DNA of 18,664 nt from Planctomycetota bacterium (GTDB lineage Bacteria; Planctomycetota; Phycisphaerae; Sedimentisphaerales; Anaerobacaceae), in contig JAGLTN010000622.1 of assembly GCA_023135255.1 (NCBI GenBank), positions 1 through 18,664 on the forward strand. The letters are read 5' to 3'. The notes beneath the pieces are model-generated. The model was not told the DNA's origin, did not search any database, and saw nothing but the letters and a program-made list of their open reading frames with translations. The position numbers were made by a program, and so were the translations under genes. Positions 1 through 8,695 of the stretch are shown in pieces (the first letter of the stretch is position 1; every line of letters begins with the position of its first letter).

Positions 1-1296
1 CGGATTGATATGATATTTACAAAAAATAATTCGGTGACGGTTAATCAATATGATGATTTGCCTCAGGACTGGGTTCAGACGGGTATTCATCCAGACTGGA
101 AATCGGGGCTTGCGATTAAGCTAATGCCTGATGTTGATGTTATGGGTGCTGGGTTAGAAGTTGAGCCTTTGGAAATGCCGGCAACTAAGTTTTCTTTAAA
201 AGAAAAGATGGATAATTGTGCCGCTGACCTGCCTAAGCAAGAGGTTTCTCATGAAGGCCAAAAGCTGAAACTTCTTTGGGGGTCGTTGCATGACCATACT
301 GATCTTTCTGTTTGTGGACGCAGCGTGAATCCTCCAGGCCATGATGTTTTTGCTAATGAACGTGACATTGAAAAGCTGGATTTCTGCGCATTAACAGATC
401 ATGGGTATAATTTTGATCCACAGCAGTGGGCTTATAACGGTGAGCAGACGAGGAATAATCATGATCCGGGCAGATTTATTACGTTCCTGGGTGAGGAATG
501 GACCTCAAGTTCGAATCCGCCGGGAAAAGATAAAAGAATGAGTCGATATGGCCACCATAATGTTATTTTCCTTGATCCTTACTATAAAAATTTCCAGGAT
601 GCCTATGATGGTGACATTTCGCCAGCTGATCTTTGGCAAAGATTCAGTGATACAGAGTTCATTTGTATTCCGCATCAATTAGCGGACTGGGAGGGCAAAG
701 GCAAGTGGAATCCGCCTACTGACTGGGAGTTTGTAGATGAAAAGCTGCAACCCATTGCGGAGATTTACCAGAAACGAGGATCCTATGAATATCTGGGTTG
801 CCCTCGTCAGGATCCGTATGGGACGCCTTTTAAAGGCTACTATCTTCAGGATGTCTGGGCGAAAGGAAATATTATAGGCGTGATCGCGAGCCCGGATCAT
901 GGCGGCGGCAATGGCAAAGCGGGTGTGTGGGCTGAGGATTTTACTCGTGAAGGTATTTTCGAAGCTATCCGGGCAAGGCATACCTATGGGACTTCCGGGC
1001 CTAAAATGTCACTGTGGTTCAGCACTGGAAATGCAATGATGGGTGACAAAGTATCAATGCCTGATGGGCCTATAGAGTTTCAATTAAATGCCAAAGCGTT
1101 AAAACCTATCAAAGAAATTGTGATCTTTGGTAATAATAAAGTCGTTAAGCGGATCGAACCAAATAAAAAAGAGTTTGATTTGAAATGGACCGACAAAAAC
1201 CCGCCACAGGAAAAGCTGAACTTTTATTATGCTCGTATTCATTGCAACGATAATGAGATAGCCTGGTCAAGTCCGATCTGGTTTTGTAAACAGTAA
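1..1296 (+). CDS. DUF3604 / PHP-type metal-dependent protein, 5'-truncated by window edge
   Basis: The reading frame is open to base 1, and the first ATG (base 10) has no signal peptide or ribosome site before it. The true start therefore probably lies upstream and residues are numbered here from that ATG. PHP-type metal-ligand motifs are visible: LHDHTD (H94 and H96), LTDHG (D130, H131), FLGEEW, YGHHN, IPHQ and SPDHGGG. The C-terminal part (TREGIFEAIRARHTYGTSG, then a beta-rich tail) is typical of the DUF3604 family, whose members are mostly uncharacterised and are related to PHP phosphoesterases. DUF3604 proteins often accompany sulfatase and glycan-degradation genes, which fits the neighbourhood, but no substrate can be named. 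The gene converges on the phosphoesterase gene across an 87-base gap. The family call is firm; the function is open. Confidence 0.8.
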   Translation, partial: RIDMIFTKNNSVTVNQYDDLPQDWVQTGIHPDWKSGLAIKLMPDVDVMGAGLEVEPLEMPATKFSLKEKMDNCAADLPKQEVSHEGQKLKLLWGSLHDHTDLSVCGRSVNPPGHDVFANERDIEKLDFCALTDHGYNFDPQQWAYNGEQTRNNHDPGRFITFLGEEWTSSSNPPGKDKRMSRYGHHNVIFLDPYYKNFQDAYDGDISPADLWQRFSDTEFICIPHQLADWEGKGKWNPPTDWEFVDEKLQPIAEIYQKRGSYEYLGCPRQDPYGTPFKGYYLQDVWAKGNIIGVIASPDHGGGNGKAGVWAEDFTREGIFEAIRARHTYGTSGPKMSLWFSTGNAMMGDKVSMPDGPIEFQLNAKALKPIKEIVIFGNNKVVKRIEPNKKEFDLKWTDKNPPQEKLNFYYARIHCNDNEIAWSSPIWFCKQ

Positions 1297-1325
1297 AAAA
1301 TATCAGTAATTAAAAAAGTTGATCG

Positions 1326-1368
1326 AAAAAAAAAACCGCTGGAAATGTAAAATCACAGCAGCTTTTTT
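1326..1368 (-). terminator. Intrinsic terminator closing the minus-strand glycan series
   Basis: Read on the minus strand, CTGCTG pairs with CAGCGG (one T-G wobble) around a 14-base loop, followed by ten T residues (the + strand A run at 1326-1335). The position just past the phosphoesterase stop suits a terminator for the five-gene series. Read on the + strand the stem has a mismatch but is followed by six T, so it may also stop the DUF3604 transcript. Confidence 0.6.
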
Positions 1369-1383
1369 GAGGTTCATCAGCTT

Positions 1384-2253
1384 TTACAGCTTTTCAGGTA
1401 AATCTTCATAGCTGTAATATTTATGCTCAAGGCCGGCAGGGGACATCTTAACTATTCTAAAGCCGATAGGCTGTTCCGGCTCACCCATTTGGCTTAAAGC
1501 GATCCCGCTTGAGTTGGTTGTTATTAATTCAAGCTCACCATCTCTGACGTAAGTATTATGATGGAAGTGTCCTGAGAAAACCGCTTTGACGTTATATTTG
1601 TGAAACATTTCCAGCAGTTTCATTCGCCTTGTTTTTGGCAGATTGAAATATTCATCCGGCTCATCGGCCTTTTTTAGTGCCAACGGGTAATGCGTATAAA
1701 CTGTAATGTTATCGTAGTTTTTCCCTTGAGCCTGCTTCAAAGTTTCCTCAAGCCATTGCATCTGCCACTTATACATCTTCCAGTTCTCATCGCCATACTT
1801 GACCATCGTAGATTCAAACACAACGAACAGGTTGTTTTTATGTACAAAGCTGTACCATGGATCACCGAATTTTGTCTGGTAAAATCCCAGTGACTCAGGC
1901 TCAGAGATTTTATAGTCATGGTTGCCGCAGACGTTATGCAATGGGATATCTTTATTGAGTTTAGCAGCTACTTCAAGATATGCCGCAATTTCCTTTTCAT
2001 CATCCCAATGATTTACCAGGTCGCCGCATACCACAACGAAATCAGGCTTTAGCTTATTGGCAAAACCGATGGCTTTATCCCAGCTTTCTTTAGAACCCCA
2101 GAAGAGTTGCGGGTCAGCCATTACGAAATAGCAAAACTCTTTATTGTCGCAAGATGTATTAGCAGCTTTTGCCCCCGCAGGCAAAGCTAATGCAACAGCA
2201 CCGATACCAGCGGCTTTAATAAAGTTACGCCTGTTTAATTCTTTGTTATCCAT
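1384..2253 (-). CDS. Tat-exported calcineurin-like metallophosphoesterase
   Basis: The 289-residue protein starts with a twin-arginine signal (NRRNFIK at 7-13, then a hydrophobic stretch ending PAGAKAA near residue 31), so it is likely exported folded. The calcineurin-like two-metal site is complete: DPQ (D47), GDLVNHW (D78), GNHD (N111, H112), H188 in THYP and GHFHH (H229, H231). Such enzymes hydrolyse phosphomonoesters or phosphodiesters; the substrate cannot be read from the sequence. The start lies 11 bases after the HEAT-DUF1080 stop, with a GAGG that overlaps that stop codon, so the two are very probably co-transcribed and translationally coupled. It is the last gene before the terminator. 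In this context it may remove phosphate from a glycan or sugar fragment, but that is inference. Confidence 0.88.
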   Translation of the reverse strand: MDNKELNRRNFIKAAGIGAVALALPAGAKAANTSCDNKEFCYFVMADPQLFWGSKESWDKAIGFANKLKPDFVVVCGDLVNHWDDEKEIAAYLEVAAKLNKDIPLHNVCGNHDYKISEPESLGFYQTKFGDPWYSFVHKNNLFVVFESTMVKYGDENWKMYKWQMQWLEETLKQAQGKNYDNITVYTHYPLALKKADEPDEYFNLPKTRRMKLLEMFHKYNVKAVFSGHFHHNTYVRDGELELITTNSSGIALSQMGEPEQPIGFRIVKMSPAGLEHKYYSYEDLPEKL

Positions 2254-2264
2254 TTTTTAAGCCT

Positions 2265-5200
2265 CTATTTTAGTTCTTTGATTCTTATATTACGAAATTC
2301 CAACGGATCGTTATGGCTTAAGAAGCCAATACGACCTGTAGTGCGTTTCAGCCCGGGATGCTCTTTCCCGTCAACTGTCGCAGGGGTGCTAACTTCATCA
2401 AGGTCAACATCGAGTATTGTTTCACCATTTAGATTCACAGTGAGTTGTCTGCCCTTTGCGACGACTTCCTGGAAATTCCACTGTCCTACGGGTTTGAGGA
2501 ATCCACGCTTTGCCGGTGCTACGCCATAGACGCTGCCATGAAACTGATAAGCATGAAGGTCTTTATATTTTTCTGCTGTATTATCGAGTATCTGCAACTC
2601 CATGCCGTGATAAGCTGCCCAGCCTTTGAAGGGTGTTCTAATTGCCAGACCGTTGTTAGCTCCAGGCGTTAGTTTGAATTCGAAATGCAGGATAAAATCG
2701 TTGTAGTCTTTTTCTGTAAACAAGCTTCCACCGCCGAGTTCGGGTTTATAAGCCAAAACCCCATCATTGACAACATAGGCCTTTTTTTCACCTGCCCAGC
2801 CTGTCAGGTCTTTGCCGTTAAACAAAGCTTTGCCCCAAGGCAGTTCTTTTATATAAACATTCTTGAAGGAAATTTTACTATTATGCGCTTGCAGTTCTAT
2901 CTGGTCGGTAGGGTAGAGGTCCTTGCTTCTGTTCCAATAATTTTCAAGCTCAACATTATCAACGACAAGTTTGCCATTAAGATATATGGTAACCTTGCTA
3001 TCGACCATGATAATCCTGAAATGGTTCCATTGGCCGACAGGTTTATCAGCTACTTTTAAAGGCTTATCCGGGTTTTTCTTATTATTATACAATCCGCCCG
3101 AACCTACAGGATTTACCTGATGGTCCCAAATCTGCACCTGTGGACAGCCTCGCAGGTATATGCCGCTGTCGGCGCCTTTTTCAATTTTCCATTCTAACTG
3201 AAGTTCAAAATCAGAGTAATCTTTCGCAGTGCAAATGCTGTCGAAATCTTTGCCGTCAAATACCAGCACGCCGTCTTTTACGGACCAGTGCTGCTTCATT
3301 ACTTTATCAGCTTTTTTCTGAGCCTGGGTCAGTTGTTCAGCGGTCATCTTTGCGCGTTTTTCCGGATTCTCAACCAGCCCTTTCCATCCAGTAAGGTCAA
3401 CGCCGTTAAATAGCGATGTGAAACCCTCAGGAATCTGTGGTATAGAATCGATATGCTTTTGAATTTTTTCTTTAAGCTTATCATCCGTAATATGGTTTTT
3501 AGCTTTTTTCAAAAGTTCAGCGGCTTTTTGGAATTTCAAGCCTTTGTCTTTCTTGTTTTTGGGGCATGCTATTTTTACAACCGCCAATGCTGCTTCACTA
3601 TTGAGCTGATCATCATCAAGGTACTCACCTGCCATCAAAAGAGCTTCTTTATTTTTGATTTTTGACAGGCCTGCAAGGATCATTTTCTTCTCATTATCTC
3701 TCTTAGCGATTTTCATAGCTTTTTTATAGAGCTCTATTTTCTTTTCAGCCGGCAGAGCAGCAGCGGTAGAGATAATCCTCAAACATCCGCGAAGTGTAAT
3801 TACATGATATTTAGAATCTTCGGTTTTGGCTGCAATATCAAGCAGCGGGCTGATAGCATATTCGTCAGGCCAATTTGCCAAAGCTCTCAAAGCAGCATCT
3901 CTAACTTTATCTACAGAGCTTGTCGTCTGCACTAATACCTTGTTGATAGCTTCCTTGCCGCCGAGTTTTGATAGCGTTTCCAGAAGCAGAGCTTTTGATT
4001 TATCACCTGCGTTGTCTAATGCTGTCAGGATAGATCCTATCTCAGAGGCCCTCTTGGCAGCAGAGACAATAGTTTTTTGCGCAGCATTTCTTAACTTAGA
4101 ATTTTCAGCATCAAGCATAAGCTTAATAAGCTGTCCGATGTCGCCTGCATTTGCCAAATTGGCAAGAGCTTTAGTTGCTGCCAGCTTTATTTTGTAATTA
4201 GGGTCTTTTGTTTGCGCGAGAACTATATCTTTATATTCTCTCGCAAGCCTTTCAGCGAGGAACTCAATAAGAATTATTTTGCTCTCGGCTGGCAGACTTG
4301 AAGCAGCGAGTTTTTTTGCGACAGCATCTGTTACACTTTTGCCGCTGAGTAATTTCAAAGCCTCCCTGACTGCTTTGACCCTTTCAGCCTCGCCGCTGTC
4401 AAGAGTGGACAATATGATGTTTATTGATTCTGTCTGACCAAGCTTTGCGATTGCTGTAACAGCTTCTGCTGCAACTTTACCATTAGACTGGGTGGGTTTT
4501 ACGAGTTTTGTAAGTTCGCCCAAAGCCGACTTGTCGCCTCTGTCGCCTAGCATTGTGATTATTCTTATCTTTGTATTGTCTGAAACATCGTCCAGCTTTT
4601 TGGCCCACTTTAAGGTATCGTTTTCATCACCAAGATTCATCGCCAGTTGCAGGATCGCTGCCTGCATCTGATCATTGTCGGTTTCAATCGCTTTTAACAA
4701 AATATCCTGAGCCTGGTTGCCCTGGATATTAACAAGAACACTCAATGCCTGAATCCGAACTGTTATCTGGTCACTTTTTTCATATATATTCTTGCAGATT
4801 TTAACTGCCTGCTTTTCTTTAGATTGCTGAGCCAGCTTTTTAGCGTACAAAAGATAAAACGAATTAGCCTTTGCTTTTTCGTAAAGGTTTTTTGACAGCG
4901 TTGCGTTTTTCAAAGCTTTTTTTGCTGAGCTGTCACCTATGTTTGCGATAGCAAATAAAGCTGCCAACCTGATCTCTCTGTCAGAGTTGTTTGTATATCC
5001 AATCAATTTTTTCGCAGCATCTTTATTTTCAAACTCGCCTATAGTTTTTATGACCGCTGCTTTATTCGAAACATCAACGCTATCCAATGCTATAAGCAGC
5101 ATTTCCGAAGCCTTTTCAGTTCCTATCGCCAATAGTGCCCGGCATGCAGCATCGCAAACCCCTTTATTTTTGAGCAGCATTCCAAGCACTACTACCGATT

Positions 5201-5594
5201 CATCTCCACCAACCAGTTGAAGCTGCTTAACAAAAAATTCCTTAACGAATCTATCCTTATTTGTCAAAATAGCTCCAGCTATCACATTGGCGTAATCTTT
5301 CCTTTGCTGCTGCGTTGCGTTTTTGCCGATGAATAAACTCAGGCTTTTGATTGCCATTCTTGCTTTTGTATCGTTGCCTTTACCCGCCGGCGTAACTTTT
5401 CTGCAAAGCATCCTCACTGCCTCAGGTCCCATCTCCAAAAGCTTAGCTGAAAGCTTATCAACTTTACCAGAATTCGATGCAGGTGTCTTCGATAATACAT
5501 TATTCACTTCACTTGCCACGTCAGCCAAAACTACGCCAGCCAAAAGTGAAATCAAAACCATGGTTGTTATTATTGATTTTCTAAAACGGTTCAT
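2265..5594 (-). CDS. Secreted HEAT-repeat protein with tandem C-terminal DUF1080 (3-keto-glycoside hydrolase-like) domains
   Basis: The 1109-residue protein begins with a Sec signal peptide (MNRFRKS, then a hydrophobic core, cleavage likely near ADVA at 24-27). Residues of about 30-715 form a long run of alpha-helical pairs of HEAT type, rich in Ala, Leu and Lys, with repeated patterns such as AALFAIANIGD, AAEAVTAIAKLG and AATKALANLAN. Two DUF1080 beta-sandwich domains follow: about 722-917 (starts FTSLFNGVDLTGWKG, contains GADSGIYLRG and QIWDHQ) and about 920-1109 (starts ALFNGKDLTGWAG, contains GANNGLAIRT). DUF1080 proteins are known as hydrolases or lyases acting on 3-keto glycosides. The first domain has a helical insertion after the GW motif. 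GGAG sits nine bases before the ATG. It lies 50 bases after the oxidoreductase gene, which could supply the 3-keto substrate. Confidence 0.9.
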   Translation of the reverse strand: MNRFRKSIITTMVLISLLAGVVLADVASEVNNVLSKTPASNSGKVDKLSAKLLEMGPEAVRMLCRKVTPAGKGNDTKARMAIKSLSLFIGKNATQQQRKDYANVIAGAILTNKDRFVKEFFVKQLQLVGGDESVVVLGMLLKNKGVCDAACRALLAIGTEKASEMLLIALDSVDVSNKAAVIKTIGEFENKDAAKKLIGYTNNSDREIRLAALFAIANIGDSSAKKALKNATLSKNLYEKAKANSFYLLYAKKLAQQSKEKQAVKICKNIYEKSDQITVRIQALSVLVNIQGNQAQDILLKAIETDNDQMQAAILQLAMNLGDENDTLKWAKKLDDVSDNTKIRIITMLGDRGDKSALGELTKLVKPTQSNGKVAAEAVTAIAKLGQTESINIILSTLDSGEAERVKAVREALKLLSGKSVTDAVAKKLAASSLPAESKIILIEFLAERLAREYKDIVLAQTKDPNYKIKLAATKALANLANAGDIGQLIKLMLDAENSKLRNAAQKTIVSAAKRASEIGSILTALDNAGDKSKALLLETLSKLGGKEAINKVLVQTTSSVDKVRDAALRALANWPDEYAISPLLDIAAKTEDSKYHVITLRGCLRIISTAAALPAEKKIELYKKAMKIAKRDNEKKMILAGLSKIKNKEALLMAGEYLDDDQLNSEAALAVVKIACPKNKKDKGLKFQKAAELLKKAKNHITDDKLKEKIQKHIDSIPQIPEGFTSLFNGVDLTGWKGLVENPEKRAKMTAEQLTQAQKKADKVMKQHWSVKDGVLVFDGKDFDSICTAKDYSDFELQLEWKIEKGADSGIYLRGCPQVQIWDHQVNPVGSGGLYNNKKNPDKPLKVADKPVGQWNHFRIIMVDSKVTIYLNGKLVVDNVELENYWNRSKDLYPTDQIELQAHNSKISFKNVYIKELPWGKALFNGKDLTGWAGEKKAYVVNDGVLAYKPELGGGSLFTEKDYNDFILHFEFKLTPGANNGLAIRTPFKGWAAYHGMELQILDNTAEKYKDLHAYQFHGSVYGVAPAKRGFLKPVGQWNFQEVVAKGRQLTVNLNGETILDVDLDEVSTPATVDGKEHPGLKRTTGRIGFLSHNDPLEFRNIRIKELK

Positions 5595-5644
5595 ATTTAT
5601 TATCTCCGTACGATATTTTATTTGAATAATTTTTTGGCGTTAAT

Positions 5645-6928
5645 TTACATTTGCCAGTGACCTCTCATAGGCGGATCGATTAATTTGTTTGCCTGCGGGT
5701 CATCAACGAATAATTGTTTGTCGGAATCAAATTTAAGCTTCCTGCCGAGCTGTAAAGCGATTTTACCAAGATTTATCAAATTACACGATCTGTGAGCGTT
5801 TTCTTCATTGAGACCGAATTTTCTGCGGGTTCTTATAGACTCGTTGAAGTCCGTTATCATTGGCTCAGGATCAGGAAATGCCGCGAGTTTTTCTTTAAGG
5901 TTTTTAATATCAGATTTGAACCCTGGATAAAGCTTTCCCCCTGGTCCTTCGATATACGCCGCATTTTTATCTTTATTCTCACCATCAAGGATAATCTTAC
6001 AGCCGTCAGCGTATTTCATCTCGATTCGTCGCCATCCGCATACCGCATCAGGATGCTGTTGAGGCGTGTCGGCTTCGATCTCAACCGGACTTTCATTGTC
6101 TTTGCCCAAAATGTATTGAGCCGGATCAAGGTAGTGCTGTCCCATGTCACCAAGACCACCGCCGTCATAATCCCAGTACCCCCTGAATGTTGCATGTGTA
6201 CGGTGTTCATGATAAGGTTTATAAGGAGCTGGTCCAAGCCAGAAGTCATAGTCAAGATTCGCCGGTATTTGCTGCGGCACAAGATTCCTCTTGCCGCTCC
6301 AGTAAAACTTCCAGTCGAATCCGGTAGCAGCATTGATAGTAAGTTTTAAAGGCCAACCGAGCATTCCATTGTCTACAAGTTTTTTAATAAGCTTACTTGG
6401 TGTGCCGAAGCCATAAAGATTATTTTTAAGACGGAACCATGTATTTACGCGGAACATTCTGCCGTTTTTCTGTACTGCTTCAATAACTTTTTTGCCTTCG
6501 CCGATAGTTCTGGTCATAGGCTTTTCGCACCAGATATCTTTGCCAGCCTGTGCTGCTGCAACCGATATCAACCCGTGCCAGTGGGGCGGGGTGGGTACGT
6601 GGACAACATCAATATCATCTCTGGCGATGACTTCGCGGAAGTCCCTATAGCCTTTGCAGTTGCCGCCTGCTTTTTCTAAAGCTATTTTCAAATGGTTACT
6701 ATCAACATCGCAAACAGCCAGCAGCTCACCCTGGTTGTCGTTTAACACATACCCGACATGGCCTCTGCCCATTCCGCCGACACCGATGACAGCGTGATTT
6801 ATTTTGTCACTCGGTGCGATATACCCGTTGCCGCCGAGTACACATCTTGGAACTATCGTAAATGCCCCAGCTGCGGCAAATGTCGATTTGATAAAACTGC
6901 GTCTGGTTATAATCTTACTTTCTTTCAT
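5645..6928 (-). CDS. Tat-exported Gfo/Idh/MocA-family NAD(P)-dependent oxidoreductase
   Basis: I place the start at the ATG at 6928 (427 residues). A TTG four codons upstream would overlap the GGAG that sits eight bases before this ATG, so TTG is unlikely. A twin-arginine signal is present (TRRSFIK, arginines at 9-10), as in exported glucose-fructose oxidoreductase, allowing export with bound cofactor. The Rossmann motif GVGGMG is at 49-54, the family EKP motif at 135-137, and the distal GLGDMGQHYLDP holds the likely catalytic D261 and H265. The family oxidises or reduces sugar hydroxyls; members paired with DUF1080 proteins can act as glycoside 3-dehydrogenases. The gene sits directly before the HEAT-DUF1080 gene and 134 bases after the GH28 gene, with its own promoter candidate. 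The exact sugar is unknown. Confidence 0.9.
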   Translation of the reverse strand: MKESKIITRRSFIKSTFAAAGAFTIVPRCVLGGNGYIAPSDKINHAVIGVGGMGRGHVGYVLNDNQGELLAVCDVDSNHLKIALEKAGGNCKGYRDFREVIARDDIDVVHVPTPPHWHGLISVAAAQAGKDIWCEKPMTRTIGEGKKVIEAVQKNGRMFRVNTWFRLKNNLYGFGTPSKLIKKLVDNGMLGWPLKLTINAATGFDWKFYWSGKRNLVPQQIPANLDYDFWLGPAPYKPYHEHRTHATFRGYWDYDGGGLGDMGQHYLDPAQYILGKDNESPVEIEADTPQQHPDAVCGWRRIEMKYADGCKIILDGENKDKNAAYIEGPGGKLYPGFKSDIKNLKEKLAAFPDPEPMITDFNESIRTRRKFGLNEENAHRSCNLINLGKIALQLGRKLKFDSDKQLFVDDPQANKLIDPPMRGHWQM

Positions 6929-6999
6929 AGCGAGCTCCAATCAGGATTTGTACAAAATCTATAATTGCTTATACTTCTTTTAGTGCTATAATGACGGCA

Positions 7000-7028
7000 A
7001 TATTAACAGAGTATTAAAGTTGCCGCAA
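7000..7028 (-). promoter_or_regulatory. Candidate promoter for the oxidoreductase gene, inside an inverted repeat
   Basis: On the minus strand TTGCGG (7023-7028) and TAATAT (7000-7005) are 17 bases apart. A 6-base inverted repeat, CGGCAA (6995-7000) and TTGCCG (7020-7025), covers parts of both hexamers, so a repressor could sit on the promoter. The -35 match is only fair. Confidence 0.35.
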
Positions 7029-7062
7029 ATGTTAATTTTATTTAATCAGGGTAACTCCCCCC

Positions 7063-8646
7063 CTATAATTGCCCGTTGTTTACGTCAACAGCCTGAAGAA
7101 AAAGACCCTTTCCATCAGCGGCTCTGGAATTTCGAACTGTCGCACCATTTACTGTCTTAAGGAAGATAGCAGCTCGACTGTCACCGCGATGTGCCTGTCT
7201 GCCAATAAAGCCGTCAATTTCAACATTGCTGGCATTTTCGCACCATATACTATTGCTGAAAAAATCAGGCAATCCTTCTTCCCAATCAGTCTTGAATCCA
7301 ATGATTTTCACTCCTGCAACATTGCTACAGTAAAGAGCCGGTATATCATGCTTGAACTGTGCGGTGCTCAAATCTCCGCTTGTTCTCAGGTCAAAATTAC
7401 CGCCATATGACGAGTTTAACCGACTATTTTTAATTTTTACTTCGACATTATCGAATAGAATGTCTTTGATGATGCTGTCTTTGCTGCCCCATACGACAAT
7501 ACCACTCTCGGATTCCGCGGTGATATTTGAAAAACGAATATTTTTAATATGGCCAAGTTTTTTAATATCAGCCCTGCCAGCCAGAGCCGAAACCTGTATC
7601 GGCTCGGCATGTCCCCACCAGTTGCCGGTGTGCAGCCGGGTTTCAATAATAATATTTGAAAATAACACGTTTTCAACTGAACCTTCGTCACGAACATTTA
7701 CAAGCAAGCCGCGATTGGATTCAAGGATAATAATATTCGAAAAGATGCAGTTTTTAATATCACCACCCGTATAGCCGACGCGAATTGCACTTGATCGTGA
7801 TTGTAACGTGCAATTGGTTACCGTTATATTTTCGGTTTTTCCCGAACCAATAGGATCGCCTCCGAAAGCCTGTTGATGGTGATGATCATAGATAGAGGTA
7901 ATTGCTATCGCATCGTCACCAGAAAATATAGTACAGTCGCTGATATGAACATCCGCGCAAGAGGCGCAATGAATCCCGTCATTATTAGGTATGACAAGTG
8001 AATTATCGATACGAACACCCGAAACAACAACGTCCCTGCACCGATCCAGATTAACCGCGTAGAGCGGGGTATCTACTATTTTGATATCCCTTATCAAAAC
8101 ATTCTTACACAGCGAAAAAGCAACAAGCCGACCAGGTCTGTCGTAAGGAATAACAGGGCCATCTGATGTGCCAAATTTAATGTTCATGTATTCACTACCC
8201 TGTCGCGTAAATTTAGGATCAAAATCATAAAACTTCTCAGCATCGGTTCGATTTCTTTTCATATCCATAAAATTTATTCCACTGCCGTCAATTGTACCCC
8301 TGCCTGTGATTGCGATGTTGTTTACATTTGCGGCAGATATAAGACCATATTTTTGACCGTTGATTATATAGTCGTTGAAGTCTGTGCTGCCTTTGAGAAC
8401 TGCGCCTGCTTCGAGATACAAAGTTGTATTGCTTGATATCCTTATCGGACCGGTGAGGAACACTCCAGCTGGAATGGTAACTGTACCACCGCCGGCTTTG
8501 GCACAATCGGCCAATGTCTTATTGATTGCGGCCGTGTTGAGTTTCTTGGCATCTCCTACTGCGCCATATTCAGTAATATTAAAAGACTTCGCAGATGTTA
8601 CAACGCACATCACGCACAAAATTGCCGGAATTATTTTATATCTCAT
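7063..8646 (-). CDS. Secreted GH28-like (polygalacturonase superfamily) beta-helix enzyme
   Basis: The 527-residue protein has a Sec signal (MRYKIIPAILCVMCVVTSA, cleavage near 19-20). The mature part opens with the typical ITEYGAVGD and then shows parallel beta-helix rungs. GH28 active-site motifs are NNDG (221-224, replacing NTDG) and GDD (D244, D245). The usual GHG histidine is not seen: the matching place reads SRSSAIRVGY (283-292), a variant found in many bacterial GH28-like proteins, with R289 perhaps serving as the RIK arginine. GH28 enzymes hydrolyse pectic galacturonan or rhamnogalacturonan by inversion; the variant motif leaves the substrate open. AAGGAG lies eight bases before the ATG. 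Its upstream region carries interleaved inverted repeats. The flanking genes are also exported and carbohydrate-directed. Confidence 0.87.
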   Translation of the reverse strand: MRYKIIPAILCVMCVVTSAKSFNITEYGAVGDAKKLNTAAINKTLADCAKAGGGTVTIPAGVFLTGPIRISSNTTLYLEAGAVLKGSTDFNDYIINGQKYGLISAANVNNIAITGRGTIDGSGINFMDMKRNRTDAEKFYDFDPKFTRQGSEYMNIKFGTSDGPVIPYDRPGRLVAFSLCKNVLIRDIKIVDTPLYAVNLDRCRDVVVSGVRIDNSLVIPNNDGIHCASCADVHISDCTIFSGDDAIAITSIYDHHHQQAFGGDPIGSGKTENITVTNCTLQSRSSAIRVGYTGGDIKNCIFSNIIILESNRGLLVNVRDEGSVENVLFSNIIIETRLHTGNWWGHAEPIQVSALAGRADIKKLGHIKNIRFSNITAESESGIVVWGSKDSIIKDILFDNVEVKIKNSRLNSSYGGNFDLRTSGDLSTAQFKHDIPALYCSNVAGVKIIGFKTDWEEGLPDFFSNSIWCENASNVEIDGFIGRQAHRGDSRAAIFLKTVNGATVRNSRAADGKGLFLQAVDVNNGQL

Positions 8647-8695
8647 CGAATCGAACTCCTTAATTTAATGTTAACAGGGATAGGATTTCCATATA

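Noticed and set aside
6929..6940. Upstream TTG start giving the oxidoreductase four extra residues.
   Set aside because: The TTG overlaps the GGAG that is well spaced for the ATG at 6928.
7050..7062. Run of seven C beside the GH28 stop as a terminator or slippage site.
   Set aside because: The possible stem is only three or four pairs with no T tract, and the run is outside the coding frame.
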